Source: Cepaea nemoralis (Eukaryota; Mollusca; Gastropoda; Stylommatophora; Helicidae). Taken from it: DNA of 64,000 nt. The translations under genes were made by a program, and so were the position numbers. Shown here in pieces: positions 21,570-34,040 of the stretch. The stretch's first letter is position 1; the number at the start of each line of letters is the position of its first letter. The notes beneath the pieces are model-generated. The model was not told where the DNA came from. It saw nothing but the letters and a program-made list of their open reading frames with translations, and ran no database searches. The stretch spans positions 124,001-188,000 of the forward strand of contig JACEFZ010014609.1 of NCBI GenBank assembly GCA_014155875.1, in the 5' to 3' direction.

Positions 21570-22594
21570 GCAAGCTTGCCATTGCTTAAGTAGGCGCCGA
21601 ATGCCGTCCGCAGAAAAAGGATTGCGGTTGCTCACTGAACCAAGTGTTTACCGCGTTCATTACGTCTGCATCTGTGTGAAATCTTTGTCTCTTGAGAGCT
21701 ATTTTTAGAGGTGAGAACAAATGAAAATCACATGGTGACAAATCAGGACTATAGGCTGGATGTTGCAGAATTTCCCACTTTTTCCAAGGTAATGCTTCCT
21801 GCACAATCTTTGCAACATGGGGACGAGCATTATCGTGCAACAAAATCACACCTCGAGAAAGCATGCCGGGTCGTTTATTCTTGATGGCATTTTGCAGTTT
21901 GTCTAGTGTTTGCAAGTAGTGGGTAGAGTTGATGTTGACACCAGGTTCTTTAAAGTCGGCCAACAATAGCCCTTCATGATAAAAAAAATGCGCTCAGCAT
22001 AACCTTACCAGCGGAAACCTGTAACTTGAATTTTTTGGCTTTTGGTGATCCAGCATGCTTCCATTGCATGCTCTCTCTTTTGCTGCTCGGCTCAAAGTGG
22101 TGACGCTATGATTCATCGCCTGCCACTACGCGGAAGAGAAATGCATCACCCTCCACTCTGTAACGCACCATCCCATGCTTTCTTCTTTTTGGTGGTCGGT
22201 CAACATCCGTGGTACCCACTGTGAACACACCTTCCGATATTGCAGTTTATTACGAACGACCTTTTGAATTGTCCCAATTGACACATCAACTTCTTTCTCT
22301 AGCGAACATATGCTTCGACAACGGTTCATCTGTACTGCTGCATCAATTTTGGTGATAGTTTTTTTCTGTTGCAACAATATGTGCTTGACCCGGCCGTCGA
22401 AGATCTGTCGTGAACTGACGTCCTTTCCGAAACATTCGTGCCCAGTCTGTCACTGTTGTCTTCAACACACATTTGTTACCGTACGCTGCCTGCATTCTTC
22501 GATGAATGTCCACTTGTCGACATCCCTTAAATGAAAGAAACTGAATCACCGCTCTCTGAGCTTCTTTGGACGGATTTTGGATCAACCCGGCCAT
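21570..22594 (-). pseudogene. mariner-family transposase, decayed
   Basis: Minus-strand DD34D transposase of the Tc1/mariner superfamily, cut-and-paste. The N-terminal helix-turn-helix region (22594-22345) reads RAVIQFLSFKG and YGNKC. The middle (22377-22126) has SIGTIQKVV. VAGDES with the first catalytic Asp lies at about 22130-22100 followed by a stop. HDNARPH (second Asp) and SPDLSPCDFHLF (third Asp, 34 residues later) are in 21966-21586. Three frames are needed, so it is inactive. Terminal inverted repeats were not found. Confidence 0.9.
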
Positions 22595-22751
22595 TTTCTC
22601 AATGGTCAGAAACAGAACATATGCATCATGGGACGATAAGCAGGTGCTCTTGTATTCATTGGTCAGTACTTATCTCATGACTATGACATGATCATGTTCA
22701 ACGTACGCAATTCCGCGCGGTGCGGCACGAACGGATTTCAAATGAATGCCC

Positions 22752-22860
22752 CTGCTTGCTTGCTTGCTTGTGTTCGTTGGCTTGAGCTCCACCGTGAAGT
22801 CCTGTATATCGGATGAAGGCATCCTGTTGTCCAACATCAGTGTGATGTCATACAGGACCT
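22752..22860 (-). repeat. Interspersed repeat R1, copy 1
   Basis: Reverse-complement homolog of 40311-40413 (CATACAGGACTTC, ATGCCTTCATCCGA, TTGGACAACAGG). It lies in the debris separating the two RT family C parts. Class unknown. Confidence 0.7.
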
Positions 22861-22964
22861 GAGGTTTGCGTGAGTATTCGTTGTCCCATGTCTGGCTTAT
22901 TGGTGTGCAGACTGGTGGTTCCTCGCCGTACAGGCAGACACTCTCCGACTTCGGAGGATGAACG

Positions 22965-23090
22965 CTCCTAATAATATCTAAGCCACATTCTGCACTGTGC
23001 CTGTTTACTTGTTCCACTAGGTCTTGTAACTCTTGTTCACTTTATGCCAGTAACACGGTATCGTCAGCATACCTAAGATTGTTTATGATT
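22965..23090 (-). pseudogene. RTE-like family C RT fragment, motif C
   Basis: Minus strand reads RYADDTVLLA, a stop, then SEQELQDLVEQVNRHSAECGLDI, the catalytic YADD and the following helix of an RTE-type RT. Confidence 0.85.
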
Positions 23091-23954
23091 CTTCCATTGA
23101 ACTGGGATGGGGATAACACCACAACAGTGAGAGCCAAATGTCCTACAAAACACCCAGGCAGGTTAACCCGGTCAACAAATGCCCGCATAAGTGGGATGTG
23201 TCGGCCTGACGGCGCAAGAACGCAGCTCTATTGTAAACAGGCACAATGCAATCACGTCCGAAGAAACTTTCCGGATGAACGCAGAAGAAGAAGAAGAAGT
23301 TCGAACCATACAGGTTGTGTTACGACAAGCATATTTTACCTATGTTCCAGACGGCTTCCATGGTAAACCCTATCCACACGAATTAGACACACAAAACCTT
23401 TCTGGCTCAGAGCTACATTTCACTGACATGGGATGAACTTCTGTATTCAGTTTATAACGAGGTGGAGATATTCCCTCCCACATCGTTAATTACCTAATAA
23501 CAATTCCGGGCATGTTAGCCCTTCCATTTGGATCAGTCTGTTATTCTCTAATTAGTTCATTCACAACATTGTTTAGTCTGCCTTCGGTTAAGTCTGTGGG
23601 ATAAAATGAGCATTCTCCTTGTACCGTGATCATCCTGTAATCGTGTTGCTGTTCACACGTCCTGTTTACCCAGTCTGTTTGTATATCATTCCATTTAGGC
23701 GTAGTCTCCTATTTACTTACTTCGTCCTGTTTACTTTGCCTGTTTGTATAGCATTCCATTATCCCCGTGGGTCTTCCTTCCAATAATACTGGTGTATTTA
23801 GAATGTTCTGACAATCAAATCGTTCTAGAATGTGACAGTTTTGTTGTAATGTCACAAGGTGTATAGACAAGAGCCCCGTAATCAAATTCACGTCTATGCA
23901 GATTTTTGTCTATACAGACATTGCTAAGGTCGCAGGTTTTACGTAGTAGACTGT
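23091..23954. other. No recognisable feature
   Basis: Short open frames only. A short (GAA)5 run lies at 23283-23300. Confidence 0.4.
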
Positions 23955-24140
23955 CAATTAAAACTGTCATTTACCGCCTATATGGTACCTTGCGATGTAT
24001 GGCAGGGGGGTCTTGTTGCCCCCGAAAAAAAGACGCACCTTACAGAGATCGAATCCGGGTTTCCCGAAGAAGAATCCGCCAATCTACCAGCCGCTGCTCC
24101 GGTAATTCACGATTTAGATCAAATATTCAAGCAACTTTAG
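23955..24140 (-). mobile_element. SINE family C (tRNA-derived), copy 1
   Basis: The plus strand starts ACTGTCATTTACCGCCTATA, the shared 3' end of this family, and ends in a tRNA-like head: minus strand GGGAAACCCGGATTCGATC is B-box-like. Better copies are at 51713, 59352 and 63613. Confidence 0.65.
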
Positions 24141-24412
24141 TAGAAACATTTGAAGAGTCCATATCGACGAATGCGCCATGCATGCACTAGCCTAGAAGCA
24201 AGTTCTTTCACTGTTGTATCAAAGCTCAACTTGGTTCGATCTCCGTCAGTGGTTGGGTTGCGTTGTGTAGAACCAGTACACCTGTGGGTTCAACCCAGTC
24301 TCAGGGAGAATCCAACCCATCGACGAAACACAGATGAAACCATCCTCCTTGAAACGTCCGGTCACCGACTCTATGTCCTAACATCATAGCCCAATATGTC
24401 ACTGTGGAATGT

Positions 24413-24600
24413 TAGTTGCATATCCATTACGGATGTAGAAGTCAATCCCAGCATTTTTTGCCTATTCGTGATGTCTGGGCAAGTTTACGTTCAGTAGTTT
24501 GTCATTGCTTTCTGAACAACCGGCACCCATACCATCTCATAATTAAAAAAAAAAAAACCAATACAGCTGTGTTTCGAACGCGGTATGGGGGATTACGAAT
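24413..24600 (-). mobile_element. SINE family A
   Basis: Reverse orientation: AGTTTACGTTCAGTAGTTTG and CATTGCTTTCTGAACAACCG, then GTGTTTCGAACGCGG as the head B box. An A-run lies inside at 24545-24558. Confidence 0.85.
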
Positions 24601-25149
24601 AATGTACATGAATTACATTGGTAACTAGCACGTTACTGTGTGATGTGTTATTCAGAATAATATAAACACAGTCTTTTATTTTTAAACAGAAAATGAAAGA
24701 TATGGGGAGAAAATTTTCTACTTATCTCAGAACCCCAGGTTGCAATAGTATGATACAGCCCGGGATTCTGAGACAAATATGACATTTTTGTATTTATTTT
24801 TGTTTTATTTTGTTCATTTTCTTTTCATTGTTCTCATATTTTGTCATCTTTCCGTTCTTGTCATCCCGTTTTCATAACATAATGTAATCACGTATAGTGT
24901 GTAATCCCCGTGTTTATATGTTGTGTTTTGTGTATTTGTTTGCTGATTAAGGCTAGTCGCCGCAACGTCCCATGGTTTCCATAATTGTGTTCTGTAAAGC
25001 TGCATTTTTTCGTGTTATATTATATTGTTTATCAGGTTTGAACAGCTGAATAAACTTAGTAACATTCTAAACTGTTTGAGTATAAGAGACACCTCACTCA
25101 TAAACAGCTGAAGTACTTTAGTCATGTCAAACACTCCAGTGGTTTAGGC
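24601..25149. other. AT-rich, no recognisable feature
   Basis: Only a short inverted repeat (TCTCAGAACCC / GGGATTCTGAGA, 24725-24772) was noticed. Confidence 0.4.
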
Positions 25150-25510
25150 CAGTGGTTATCAACCTTTTTTTCCCCATGCACTCCTTCACCATATGTTCAA
25201 AATGTCACTGCCCCTTTCGTATTTCCTCCCCCACCCCTACACAGTATACGTAAAGATGGAAGCTAAATTTAATAACACATACTAGAACAAGTCTAGACGT
25301 GATTTGCGGGTCTATTTACGTTATAAAACGAATTTCAGAAGGGAGAGAAGTACAGAACTGTAAAGTATGGAGAGAAAAAACAATATCAAGTAATCGATTC
25401 TTGTATTAACGCAATCTTGAAATAATCTTAAACCCCCCCCCCCCCCCCCCCGGAAACCCTAAAATTACCACCTGGGGAAGGGGGAATTCCCCACAGGTTG
25501 AGAACCACTG
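25150..25510. mobile_element. hAT-type MITE, copy 1
   Basis: 361 bp with terminal inverted repeats CAGTGGTTATCAACC / GGTTGAGAACCACTG. The flanks GTTTAGGC and ATTTAGAT agree at five of eight bases. Inverted homolog of 50128-50517. It contains a C-run of 18 near 25433-25450. Confidence 0.85.
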
Positions 25511-25699
25511 ATTTAGATAGAACAGCGACGGAAGACTTGTTTGCTGGAAGAAGAAACAGCGTCGACCAGCACGGAGAGGGACACAAGACACCACAGACAC
25601 TTTCGGCATGAGGGCGTATGCGGCAGAAGAACTGGCTACAGGTCAAGAGGCTTTTTTGCACGTCGTAATGAGAGTGAAGTTCTGTAAAGGACTGCCACA

Positions 25700-25701
25700 T
25701 A

Positions 25702-25773
<72 letters not shown>
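25700..25773. repeat. (ATG)n tract
   Basis: About 24 ATG units preceded by GGACTGCCACATAATG, which resembles retrotransposon 3' ends elsewhere in the window. Confidence 0.95.
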
Positions 25774-25859
25774 GCGGTGCTACTGTACTAATAACAATAT
25801 TTATTTGGTAACAAGTAACCACACACGTGATAATTATATTAAACTCCGTGAAGATGCTA

Positions 25860-26330
25860 TAGGTAATCGCAACCGGCAGCCTCAGCTTTGAATGGATAGG
25901 CAGCATCCAGAGGTCGCGCTTCCCGTCACTCACCTGGATATACACACCTAGACATGCCGGCGTTAAAGGTAATGAACGCGAGGACCAGCTGGCACATAAT
26001 GCACCAATATAAGCGGGAAGAAGCATGGGCAGGCTGATATAATCAGTGCAGTAGAGACTCGGCTTGCGGATATTGAAGTGACTGACGCTAATTCGACTAA
26101 AACCAACTAGAAGTAGAGCTTGACCAAGTAAGTCAGTGTCGCCTTTGTGACATAATGTCCCAGTTTACTCCAGCTTGCAGACGATTATAAATATCTTTTC
26201 TTGGAAAGGAGAATTTCACGTGTGGGGGACTGGCGGTTGCCTTATATGGTAACGACTGTCAGAGTGAGAACGAGGCGAGGAATCTTGTGCCAGAGCTCCA
26301 AATAGAATAGAATAGTTTGGTAAAACTCCC
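25860..26330 (+). pseudogene. RNase H remnant of another non-LTR retrotransposon
   Basis: Plus strand near 25910-26010 reads SLTWIYTP-HAGVKGNE then DQLAHNAPI, the RNase H C-terminal motif of an I/Jockey-type element distinct from the copies at 5 and 14 kb. Downstream IFSWKGEFHV and CLIW fit the usual C-terminal tail. Several stops; the catalytic front half is missing. Confidence 0.65.
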
Positions 26331-29300
26331 GGGCTTTACCGGACGGCACTTGAGTCTTGGCCAGCCACCGAGTAAGATGTGAATTCTTTAGGGAGAGGGT
26401 GTAGGCCCATTGTGGGCCCATTTTTGCCTCTATGTTGCATTGGTGAGCATACACATGTTTTTTGAATGATAAGATTTGTGTTAGATATTTAATACAATCT
26501 TTGTTTGATATGAGAAGTAATACTACATGTCATGTATGTATTTTGGCGGAGTTTGCTACGGAACCGTTACTTTTGTAAGAAAGACAGCTTGAGATTTGAA
26601 CGTCTCTACCACTGTCCTATATTCCTATGCTTATAATTCTTATCATGCTATGATTACTGATTCATCTTCTTTTGAAGACTTTGATGTCTCTGTAAATGCT
26701 GTACCGTGTCTGCAGAGTTCAGTCTATCTTCACTTTTGGTTCACTCTCATCTAAGGAAGAGCCTATCTTTACCGGACTCTTGGTAAAGTATTCAGGTGTT
26801 ACATAATGCCTTTGTTAAAGATTCAGATCTTGTACGCATATATACTATTGTGTGTGTGAATCTTTACTTTATCTGTGTACAGAATATGCCGGGGACGGAA
26901 CGTATATTTTGTGTGTATGACAGCCTGGGGACACAGTTAGATAAGACACCCCATTGCTTTTGTCGGATTTGGTGGACCCTGTAAGTCATTGGCTCAATCA
27001 TATTTATGAGAACGGTTCACATACCTAAATACTCATTTTTACCTGCCGTAAATCGTGCAGTTTGCTTGCCAAAATAACAAGACATTGGAGCCAATATTTC
27101 CAAAACCCCGACCTTGGTCACACTCCCCCCCCCCCCCGGTCAGGTTCTATAACAGATTGTTGTCCTCCCATATAGAGGAGTGTTTGTATGTGTGAGAATA
27201 TATCTCCATTAGGGATCTGTGATGTCCTGTACGTTGTATCGGTAGAAGCGTGAGGGTGGTAGAGTGTTCAGATTACCCCCCCCCTTCCCGCCAAATAGAC
27301 CCTAACGTTACAGGCCCACAGGGGATACCACACATCATATGAGGATTGCCCTCAGAATATAGGTTCCGTTGTTGTCTCTGTGAGTCTTATGAACCTGCAT
27401 AATAAGCTAGTATATTCATGGCTTGTCATTTTTTGATTTGCAGACATTTGAGGCAGACGTGGGACATCTTGGCTGATTTTAGCGGTCTAAAACTATTGGC
27501 TAAATTTGGCGAAGTTAACAACTATTGGCTGGGATATGCAGAGTATGCGCCACTCAGTACTTATGGATCTCGGCATTCCTTCCAAGAATCGGAGGCCGGG
27601 GGAACTAATCCCTATTATTCTTCTAGCAACAGTGAGAAACTCCATACGCAGTTATCTCCTTTTTTGGGGGTTGGCACTCTAGTGACATCAGTTTAGCCAA
27701 GGGCTATTGAAAAGCTTCTAATAATCATCACTGGCGTCTGACGAGAGATGACACTAATATTCTTCCTGTAGTATCAGGGAAGTTATAGTCTGCAACAGCT
27801 TACGGACTGGAGGTTACTCTCGATGTGAAGCAGTCATACGCAATGGAGTGAATCATGAAACCAGTACGGATCCTCTTTGTTGGTTCAATGTCCCCTTGAG
27901 ACATTGTGGATGCATCTTTTCCTTTGGACGAAGCATGTTACCCAATATAAATCTGCAGGAGGCCGCCTAAATATGTTCAGCCAACTAGGACACCAGCTTA
28001 TAGAGAGTTCTTCGTTCGCTGGAGACCCAGCGACTTTGTTGAGAGCACGGATGGGATGGTACTTTCCTTATGAGAAGTCATCATAATTTGACTTAGATAT
28101 GAACCCAGCTACGTTTCCCTGGTTTGTTTAAATGTCGTACTGAGACATTTGAGATTTCGTCTTTATTAACGATGAAGCATGCAAGTCTTACAATCTTCGG
28201 GAGATCGCCTAGAGAGGTTCAACTAGCTATGACCCATGCTCATGGAGAGTCCTTCCTTCACCAACACCCTCAGTACGTCGTTGCGAGTCCGTGCTTCCAC
28301 TTTTCCAGAATGATGGACATTAATACCAAGGGGTGAAATCCCTATTTGTGCAGACATATTTTCCTCTCAAGATCCAACGCCATATCGAGTAGTCCAGACT
28401 TCAAGTCACACCATCATCATTTTTAGCGAAGGGACAATTGAGGACAGTTCCTTTTGTTGGTCAATTATGACTGTATTTTATCAACGTCAATGAGCCGTAT
28501 CCCCATTATAGTGTCAGTATCCAGAGAACCTTGTTTTTTCTCAGTGGCACATTGTGGTGTTTGGTCAATTCAAGATGGGATGAGCCCATCTGTTTCAGCG
28601 GTAGAATCAGAAGAGGAGTAGGGTGTGACAGTAGGAGTGTCGTCATAGAACTGTTGTTGTGGGAGAATAGAGACAGTTGTAGAGAAGCCCTGTGTGGAGT
28701 GAATCTACATTCTCCTGATTTAGAATATTGGTGTCTTCAAGAACTGAGTTACAATCAGGATACAATCACCAGTCAGATCCCTGATTTATGTCTGGTTGGT
28801 TTTTCTGTGTGATAGACATCATGTAGTGGAGTATATGCCGAGTAGTGATTAAACAGCACATAGTAGAAACAGTCATCCCGAGTAGGGCACAACAAGCCAA
28901 GTGCGGGTGATTGGGTTTTTAGGTGCAGGGAGATAGATGAGGTGAGATAGAGGAGGTGAGATAGACGAGGTGAGATAGAGGAGGGAGAGGAGTGTTAGAT
29001 TAGAATTGAATGCATTACTTGATAATGTATTTGTTTTGTTTGATGTTTTGATAGATTGTAGTGGAGACAGAGTCTTGTACTTCCATGTACTGAGATTCTG
29101 TACAATAAAAGATCTATGTTCGTCAGGAGAGTTTTCATTGTCTAGTGACCAGTGTTACACTGTTTGTTGTTGTAGAGAACTGTGCTACTGAATGTTTATA
29201 TGGGCAGAGAATCCAGTGGGAGGTCGACCAACACACAGTCTCAGATATTTTATCCAAGAATAACAACTTGATAAAGATCTGTGGTTAAGTGACCTATTCT

Positions 29301-30650
29301 CTGTTATATTCTTCAGGAAGGTAGTTTATCTTGTAAAGTGGGTGGAGTCTATCCGACCATAACCCCATTCTTACTTCAATAGAGCCAATAACTACTCTAT
29401 TCCTGGAGTCTTTTTAGGAAATCAACTGTCTCGATCAAATGCCTTTATACGGTGAACCTGATGGACCTATTGTTTATCACCCCTAGACAACACTTTAAGT
29501 CCATTTCATATGGTATTCTCATTTACTATCCCACAGCCTTCAAGGTTAAGAGAGGAGATATTATAACCAACTTCCCGTGGATACAGTGAGCAGCATTGCT
29601 ATAGGATAGCTGCTACATCGGAAGGCTGAGCACGCATGGAAATTTCATCTGTGCAGTTACGTCATTTGACATAACATAACATACATAACATAACATAACA
29701 TAACATGAAATTTGAAACGTGGGATCAACTTTAGTCAAGAAACACAAGAACAAAACAATAAAGCCAGAAAACAAATAACACACACACTACCTACTGGAGT
29801 TGCCTCAGTGCTTGTATCTGGGAGATCAATAGATTGTCCTTTAGCTTTGTCACTAGTCTGAACCCTGTTCCGCATTGCCGAACTTCCAGGGAGTTGATCT
29901 TTTGGGTGCAAGATATGGATCGCTGAGCCAGGTTAAGTTCTGAAAGAGGGAATGAGTGAAGTGTTTGTCAAGCATAAGAGAGGCGAATGTTCTTTCTCTA
30001 TCTTGTCTTCTGTCTGGTTTGAGAACCGCTGATATTGGTTATTAGTCTCCAGTGAACTCTGTAAAAACCTGCAGGAAACATCGTTTGTTGACTTCACCTG
30101 GGAGGACGTCTGCTTGGAGGTCAACGACCGGAAGAGTGCGGCAGATAAATACGATCCAAGACAAGACGCTTAAACAGTTGAAGAAATGAAACCCTGTGGT
30201 GTGTCACTAGGATACCCGTGTTCTTCCTCTAACGAACCGCAAACTCTCATGTTAACTTAAGTCTCAACAACAGCGTTCTGTAGGAAAGTTAGTGCTATAC
30301 GCTGAACTCCTTAGACAAGACATCTCTCTATCTTAACTCATTAAGCACCATTAATCGTCTTAAGTAACTTCCCTTATCTGTCCTGGGCTTATACGTCGCC
30401 GAAATGTTGTCATTGTGAAATGTTGTCTCAATTAAAATATAAATACAGTAATTTCCCTTAACCAACCTTCTTTAATTTGATATATAGTACAACATGCCTG
30501 CTACCATGTTAACAACCGTTAGGTCATAACTGTGATAGGCCCCTACTTCACATTTTCCGACATCCATTTTTGTTTGGTCAAGACCTACACTTTGTTTGGC
30601 ACTGAATATGTTAACATTTTATGAACATGAAGATTACCCCCATATTTGGG
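26331..30650. other. 4.3 kb without recognisable genes or transposons
   Basis: Open frames are all under 95 codons and unrecognised. Small repeats only: a GAGATAGA(G/C)GAGGT run at 28935-28990, (CATAA)n at 29669-29706, and C-runs at 27127-27138 and 27278-27286. The base composition is more even than in the surrounding repeats. Upstream exons of the GLIS2-like gene could lie here but none was recognised. Confidence 0.5.
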
Positions 30651-30654
30651 GCAC

Positions 30655-31063
30655 AGTTTGCCCTATATACTTCATACACAGTAAAAGTATACTTCGGTAT
30701 ACTTCATACACAGTAAGTTTTTTTTCCGCATATTCTTTACAGGACATTGCAGCCAACACCAGCATTTTTCAGCTGTTGTTGATGCCTTGGCAAGTTTTAC
30801 GTTCAGTAGTTTGCCATTAGTAAAAGTATACTTCGGTATAATTCATACACAGTAAAAATTTACTTCGGTATACTTCATACACAGTAACAGTATACTTCGC
30901 TACACTTCATACACAGTAAAAGTAAACTTCGGTACACTTCTTAAACAGTAAAAGTATACTTCGGTATACTTCATACACAGGAAATATATACTTCGGTATA
31001 CTTCATACACCGTAAAAGTATACTTCGGTACACTTCATACTCAGTGAAAGTATGCTACGGTAT
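30655..31063. repeat. 32-bp tandem array, left part
   Basis: Unit AGTATACTTCGGTATACTTC + ATACACAGTAAA, about ten degenerate copies. Interrupted by a SINE at 30728-30818; it ends where the second Helitron-like element begins and resumes at 32937. Confidence 0.85.
30728..30818 (-). mobile_element. SINE family A, truncated, inside the 32-bp array
   Basis: TTTACAGGACATTGCAGCC to CGTTCAGTAGTTTGCCATTA; the head is missing. Confidence 0.85.
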
Positions 31064-31700
31064 CTTATATATAAAAAAGGATGTGTGTGGGTGTGTATGT
31101 CCTTTATGCGTTCGCGAACGGTCCATCCGATTGGGATGAAATTTTCTACACGTCTTCCTCTTATTCCTGCGCTGCCAACTGTGATATTCTTTTAGTGTAA
31201 AATCGGCTCCTTACTTAATATTATTTAATTTTTCATTATAATTTCTATATAGCAAGGGGACTTAACTCTAGAAAAGTTATTTCAAGGAGCATAACTTTTA
31301 ATAACTTTTCTGTATACCTTATAGTCATATTGTTGCATGGTTTTCAAAGATTTATAAACTCTTTGTCTATAGTTATATACAGGCATATGAGTTATAATAA
31401 ATAATGATACAATCTTTAAGGCATTTTCAAAGTTTTCATAAAAATAATGCATAATGCATAACATTGTAACTCATCTTTTTATGCTTAAGAAGTTATCTAC
31501 AGTCATGTAGGTGATTAAAAACAGTTTTCATTAAAAATAATGGATGGTGTGTGGAAGGACATTCTTTTAAGTTACTTTTTTGTTGTTGTATGAATTTAAT
31601 GAGACGCTACCCGCCAGGAGCTGGGCGAAGCCACGCCGGGTCAGATAGATAGACAGACCCACCTTTTCGCTGCAGTTATCTACAGGCATATGCGTTATAA

Positions 31701-32450
31701 TCCTCCTCCTCCTCCTCTCCCCTCCTCCTCCTCCTACCCTCTTCCTCTTCCCCTCCCCCTCCTCCCTCTCCCTCCTCCATCCTCCACCTCCCTCCTTCTC
31801 CTCCTCCTCCCTCTTCCTCCTCCCTCTTCCTCCTCCTACCTCCTCCCTCCTCCTAATCATTCCTCTTCCTTCCTCCTCCATTCTCCTCCTCTCTCCTCCT
31901 ACTCCCTCCTCCTCCCTCCTCTTCCTACGTCCTCCCCCTCATCCCTCCTCCTTCTTCCTCTCTCCTCCTCCCTCTCCTCCTCCTCCCTCCTCCTCCTCTC
32001 TCCTCCTCCTCCCTCTACCTCCTCCCTCCTCCTCCTCCCTCTACATCCCTCCTCCTCCCTCTTCCTCCTCCCTCCTCCTCCCTCCTCCTTTTTCCTCTGC
32101 CTCCTCCCTCCTTCTCCTCCCTCCTCCTCCATCTCCATCCTCCTCCATCTCCATTCTCCTCCCTCTCCTCCTCCCTCCTCCTGCGTTCTTCTCCTCCTCC
32201 CTCCTCCTCCTCCCTACTCCTCATCCCCCTCCTCCTTCCCTCCTCCTCCTCCTCAATCATCCTCCTCCTTCCTCCTCCTCCTACTTCCTCCTCCTGTCTC
32301 CTCCTCCTAATCCCTCCTCCTCCCTCCTATTCCTCCCTACTCCTCCTCCTCCCTCCACTTCCCTCCTCCTCCTCTCTCCGCCTATCTCTTCCTCCCTCCT
32401 CCTCCTCCCTTCTCCACCTCCCTCTTCCTCCTCCCAGCTCCTACTCCTCC
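31701..32450. repeat. CTC/TCC-rich polypyrimidine tract, 750 bp
   Basis: Almost pure pyrimidine on the plus strand (CTCCTCCCT patterns). The long Ser/Pro/Leu or Glu/Arg/Gly frames here are composition artefacts. Confidence 0.95.
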
Positions 32451-32604
32451 TTTTTATTCTTCTGCTGCTGCTGCTGCCGCCGCTCCATTTACCCAAGTTA
32501 ATTGTTGGGGAAGATGTAAAGATCTTTCAAGTGCTCTTTCTAATGCTTTTTGTAAGTTGGTCTTCGTTTATCTAAGGTTGTTCTAACTGCAACCAATAAA
32601 TGAT

Positions 32605-32649
32605 TAGACAGACAGGCAGACAGACAGACAGACAGATAGAGAGGGAGGG

Positions 32650-32713
<64 letters not shown>

Positions 32714-32715
32714 CA
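32605..32715. repeat. (CAGA)n tract
   Basis: Part of the tandem 3' units of the Helitron-like element; the same tetranucleotide separates the units in copy 1. Confidence 0.9.
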
Positions 32716-32936
32716 TAGATAGTCGGGAACGGGAACGGGAGCTTATATGACTACTTATATGAATTAAATGAGATGCTCCACACCAGGAGCTGGGCGATGC
32801 CGGGCCGGGTCAGACAGACAGACAGACAGACAGATAGTCGGTAAAGGGAACGAGAACTTATATGACTACTTATATGAATTAAATGAGATGCTCCCCACCA
32901 GGGACTGGGCGAAGCCGGGCCGGGTCAGCTAGTACT

Positions 32937-32990
32937 TAATACACACTAAACGTAAACTTCGGTATACTTCATGCACAGTAAGTTTAGTTA
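32937..32990. repeat. 32-bp tandem array, right remnant
   Basis: AAACTTCGGTATACTTCATG matches the array at 30655-31063, showing that the Helitron-like element landed inside it. Confidence 0.75.
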
Positions 32991-33014
32991 TTATTTACTA
33001 AAGATGATGGATCA

Positions 33015-33378
33015 ACATCACGGCACACGGGTGTAACCCATAAGTGCTCCGTTCTACTCCTATCTCAAGCCTGAGTCCGGAGAACCTCAGCTCAGTGTAC
33101 GAACTCCGTAGCACCGGTGAGGATCCTGAAATACTTTGGGTAGATTTTTAACTCGAAATTTTGCCCGGGCAGTGCCGTTAGGCTACTCTTTTTCGATTTC
33201 CAACTGCCAAGGGATTTTTTACGTGCGCAACAATACACACGGGCGTCCGATCTCACTACCCAGAGACCAGGGGGAAATTTTGTTCTAGAAGTCTACGTGA
33301 AAACATCTCGGCTCTCACCGGCGCTTGAACCCGGGAGCTCCAGCACTCGAGGCGGACACCATACCTCGAGACCACTCA
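33015..33378 (-). mobile_element. SINE family V (tRNA-derived), copy 1
   Basis: Reverse orientation of the copies at 54895 and 57957: body GATTTTTAACTCGAAATTTTG, head GGGTTCAAGCGCCGG (B box) at the right end. Followed by a C-run at 33379-33395. Confidence 0.88.
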
Positions 33379-33395
33379 CCCCCCCCCCCCCCCCT

Positions 33396-34040
33396 CTTCC
33401 CCCGTCATACACAGTAAATGCTCAAGATATCTGCAATTTGTTGAACGTATTTGTAAAGAGAATAGTCTAAACTCACGAACATCACAAAATGAAAGAATTT
33501 TGATAAATGTTACTAGTCCCGAATTTATTGGACTCCAGGTCGTGAACGCCTAGAAATAGCTCCAAACACTGGTCTTGCTTACGTCATTTAAGTGTTAAGT
33601 CATCGGATGTATTGTTCTAATTTTATATGATAAACTTGCTACAGGCAATCGGATATGTAGTATGCTTTTTCTTATTGTTGACTCGATTAACTAACCTGGT
33701 AGCACAGCCACAAGATGTCGCCATGAACACTGAATTATTTTATGCTGGCATATGTAATCCATGCCCTTGGATTTAAACACAATTTTGAAGCAATGATTAT
33801 ACTTGTGGATAAGCACCATTCTGTGGATATACCACTTCATCAAGATGGCTAAGGATTGTGTGCAGAATTTGTCCGGAAATTACACGAATATCATGGCCGT
33901 GTAAAATGTGGTCAGAAATACATATTTTATAAGTCTCATAAGATTTATCCATTTTCCCCCTCTCGCGCTTTGAGAGATCGGGTTGTTTTGTATTCAAGTC
34001 AAGAAACTTATAACTGTGTTGAGAAAGCGTTGCTTAATAT
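33396..34040. other. No recognisable feature
   Basis: Two overlapping short open frames on opposite strands at 33797-34122 are unrecognised. Confidence 0.4.

Larger units (their letters stand above)
31064..32932 (+). mobile_element. Helitron-like non-autonomous element, copy 2
   Basis: 5' region homologous to copy 1 (CATCCGATTGGGATGAAATT, TTTATAGTCATATTG, TAACATTGTAAC), and 3' end GAAGCCGGGCCGGGTCAGCT + AG-T identical in form to copy 1. Tandem 3' units again contain repeated hairpins (31617-31642, 32780-32810, 32898-32932). The middle is replaced by CTC-rich DNA (31701-32450). No protein is encoded. Confidence 0.75.

Noticed and set aside
24725..24772. Short inverted repeat as a terminator or MITE end
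   Set aside because: Only 11-12-bp arms, easily due to chance in AT-rich DNA.
27418..27696. 92-codon plus-strand frame
   Set aside because: No motif, no splice or start context, no repeat of it elsewhere in the window.
29933..30124. Candidate N-terminal exon of the GLIS2-like gene (minus strand, followed by CAG|GTGAAGT in phase 0)
   Set aside because: The donor-like site and phase fit, but the residues before it match nothing known of GLIS proteins and no acceptor or start was convincing.
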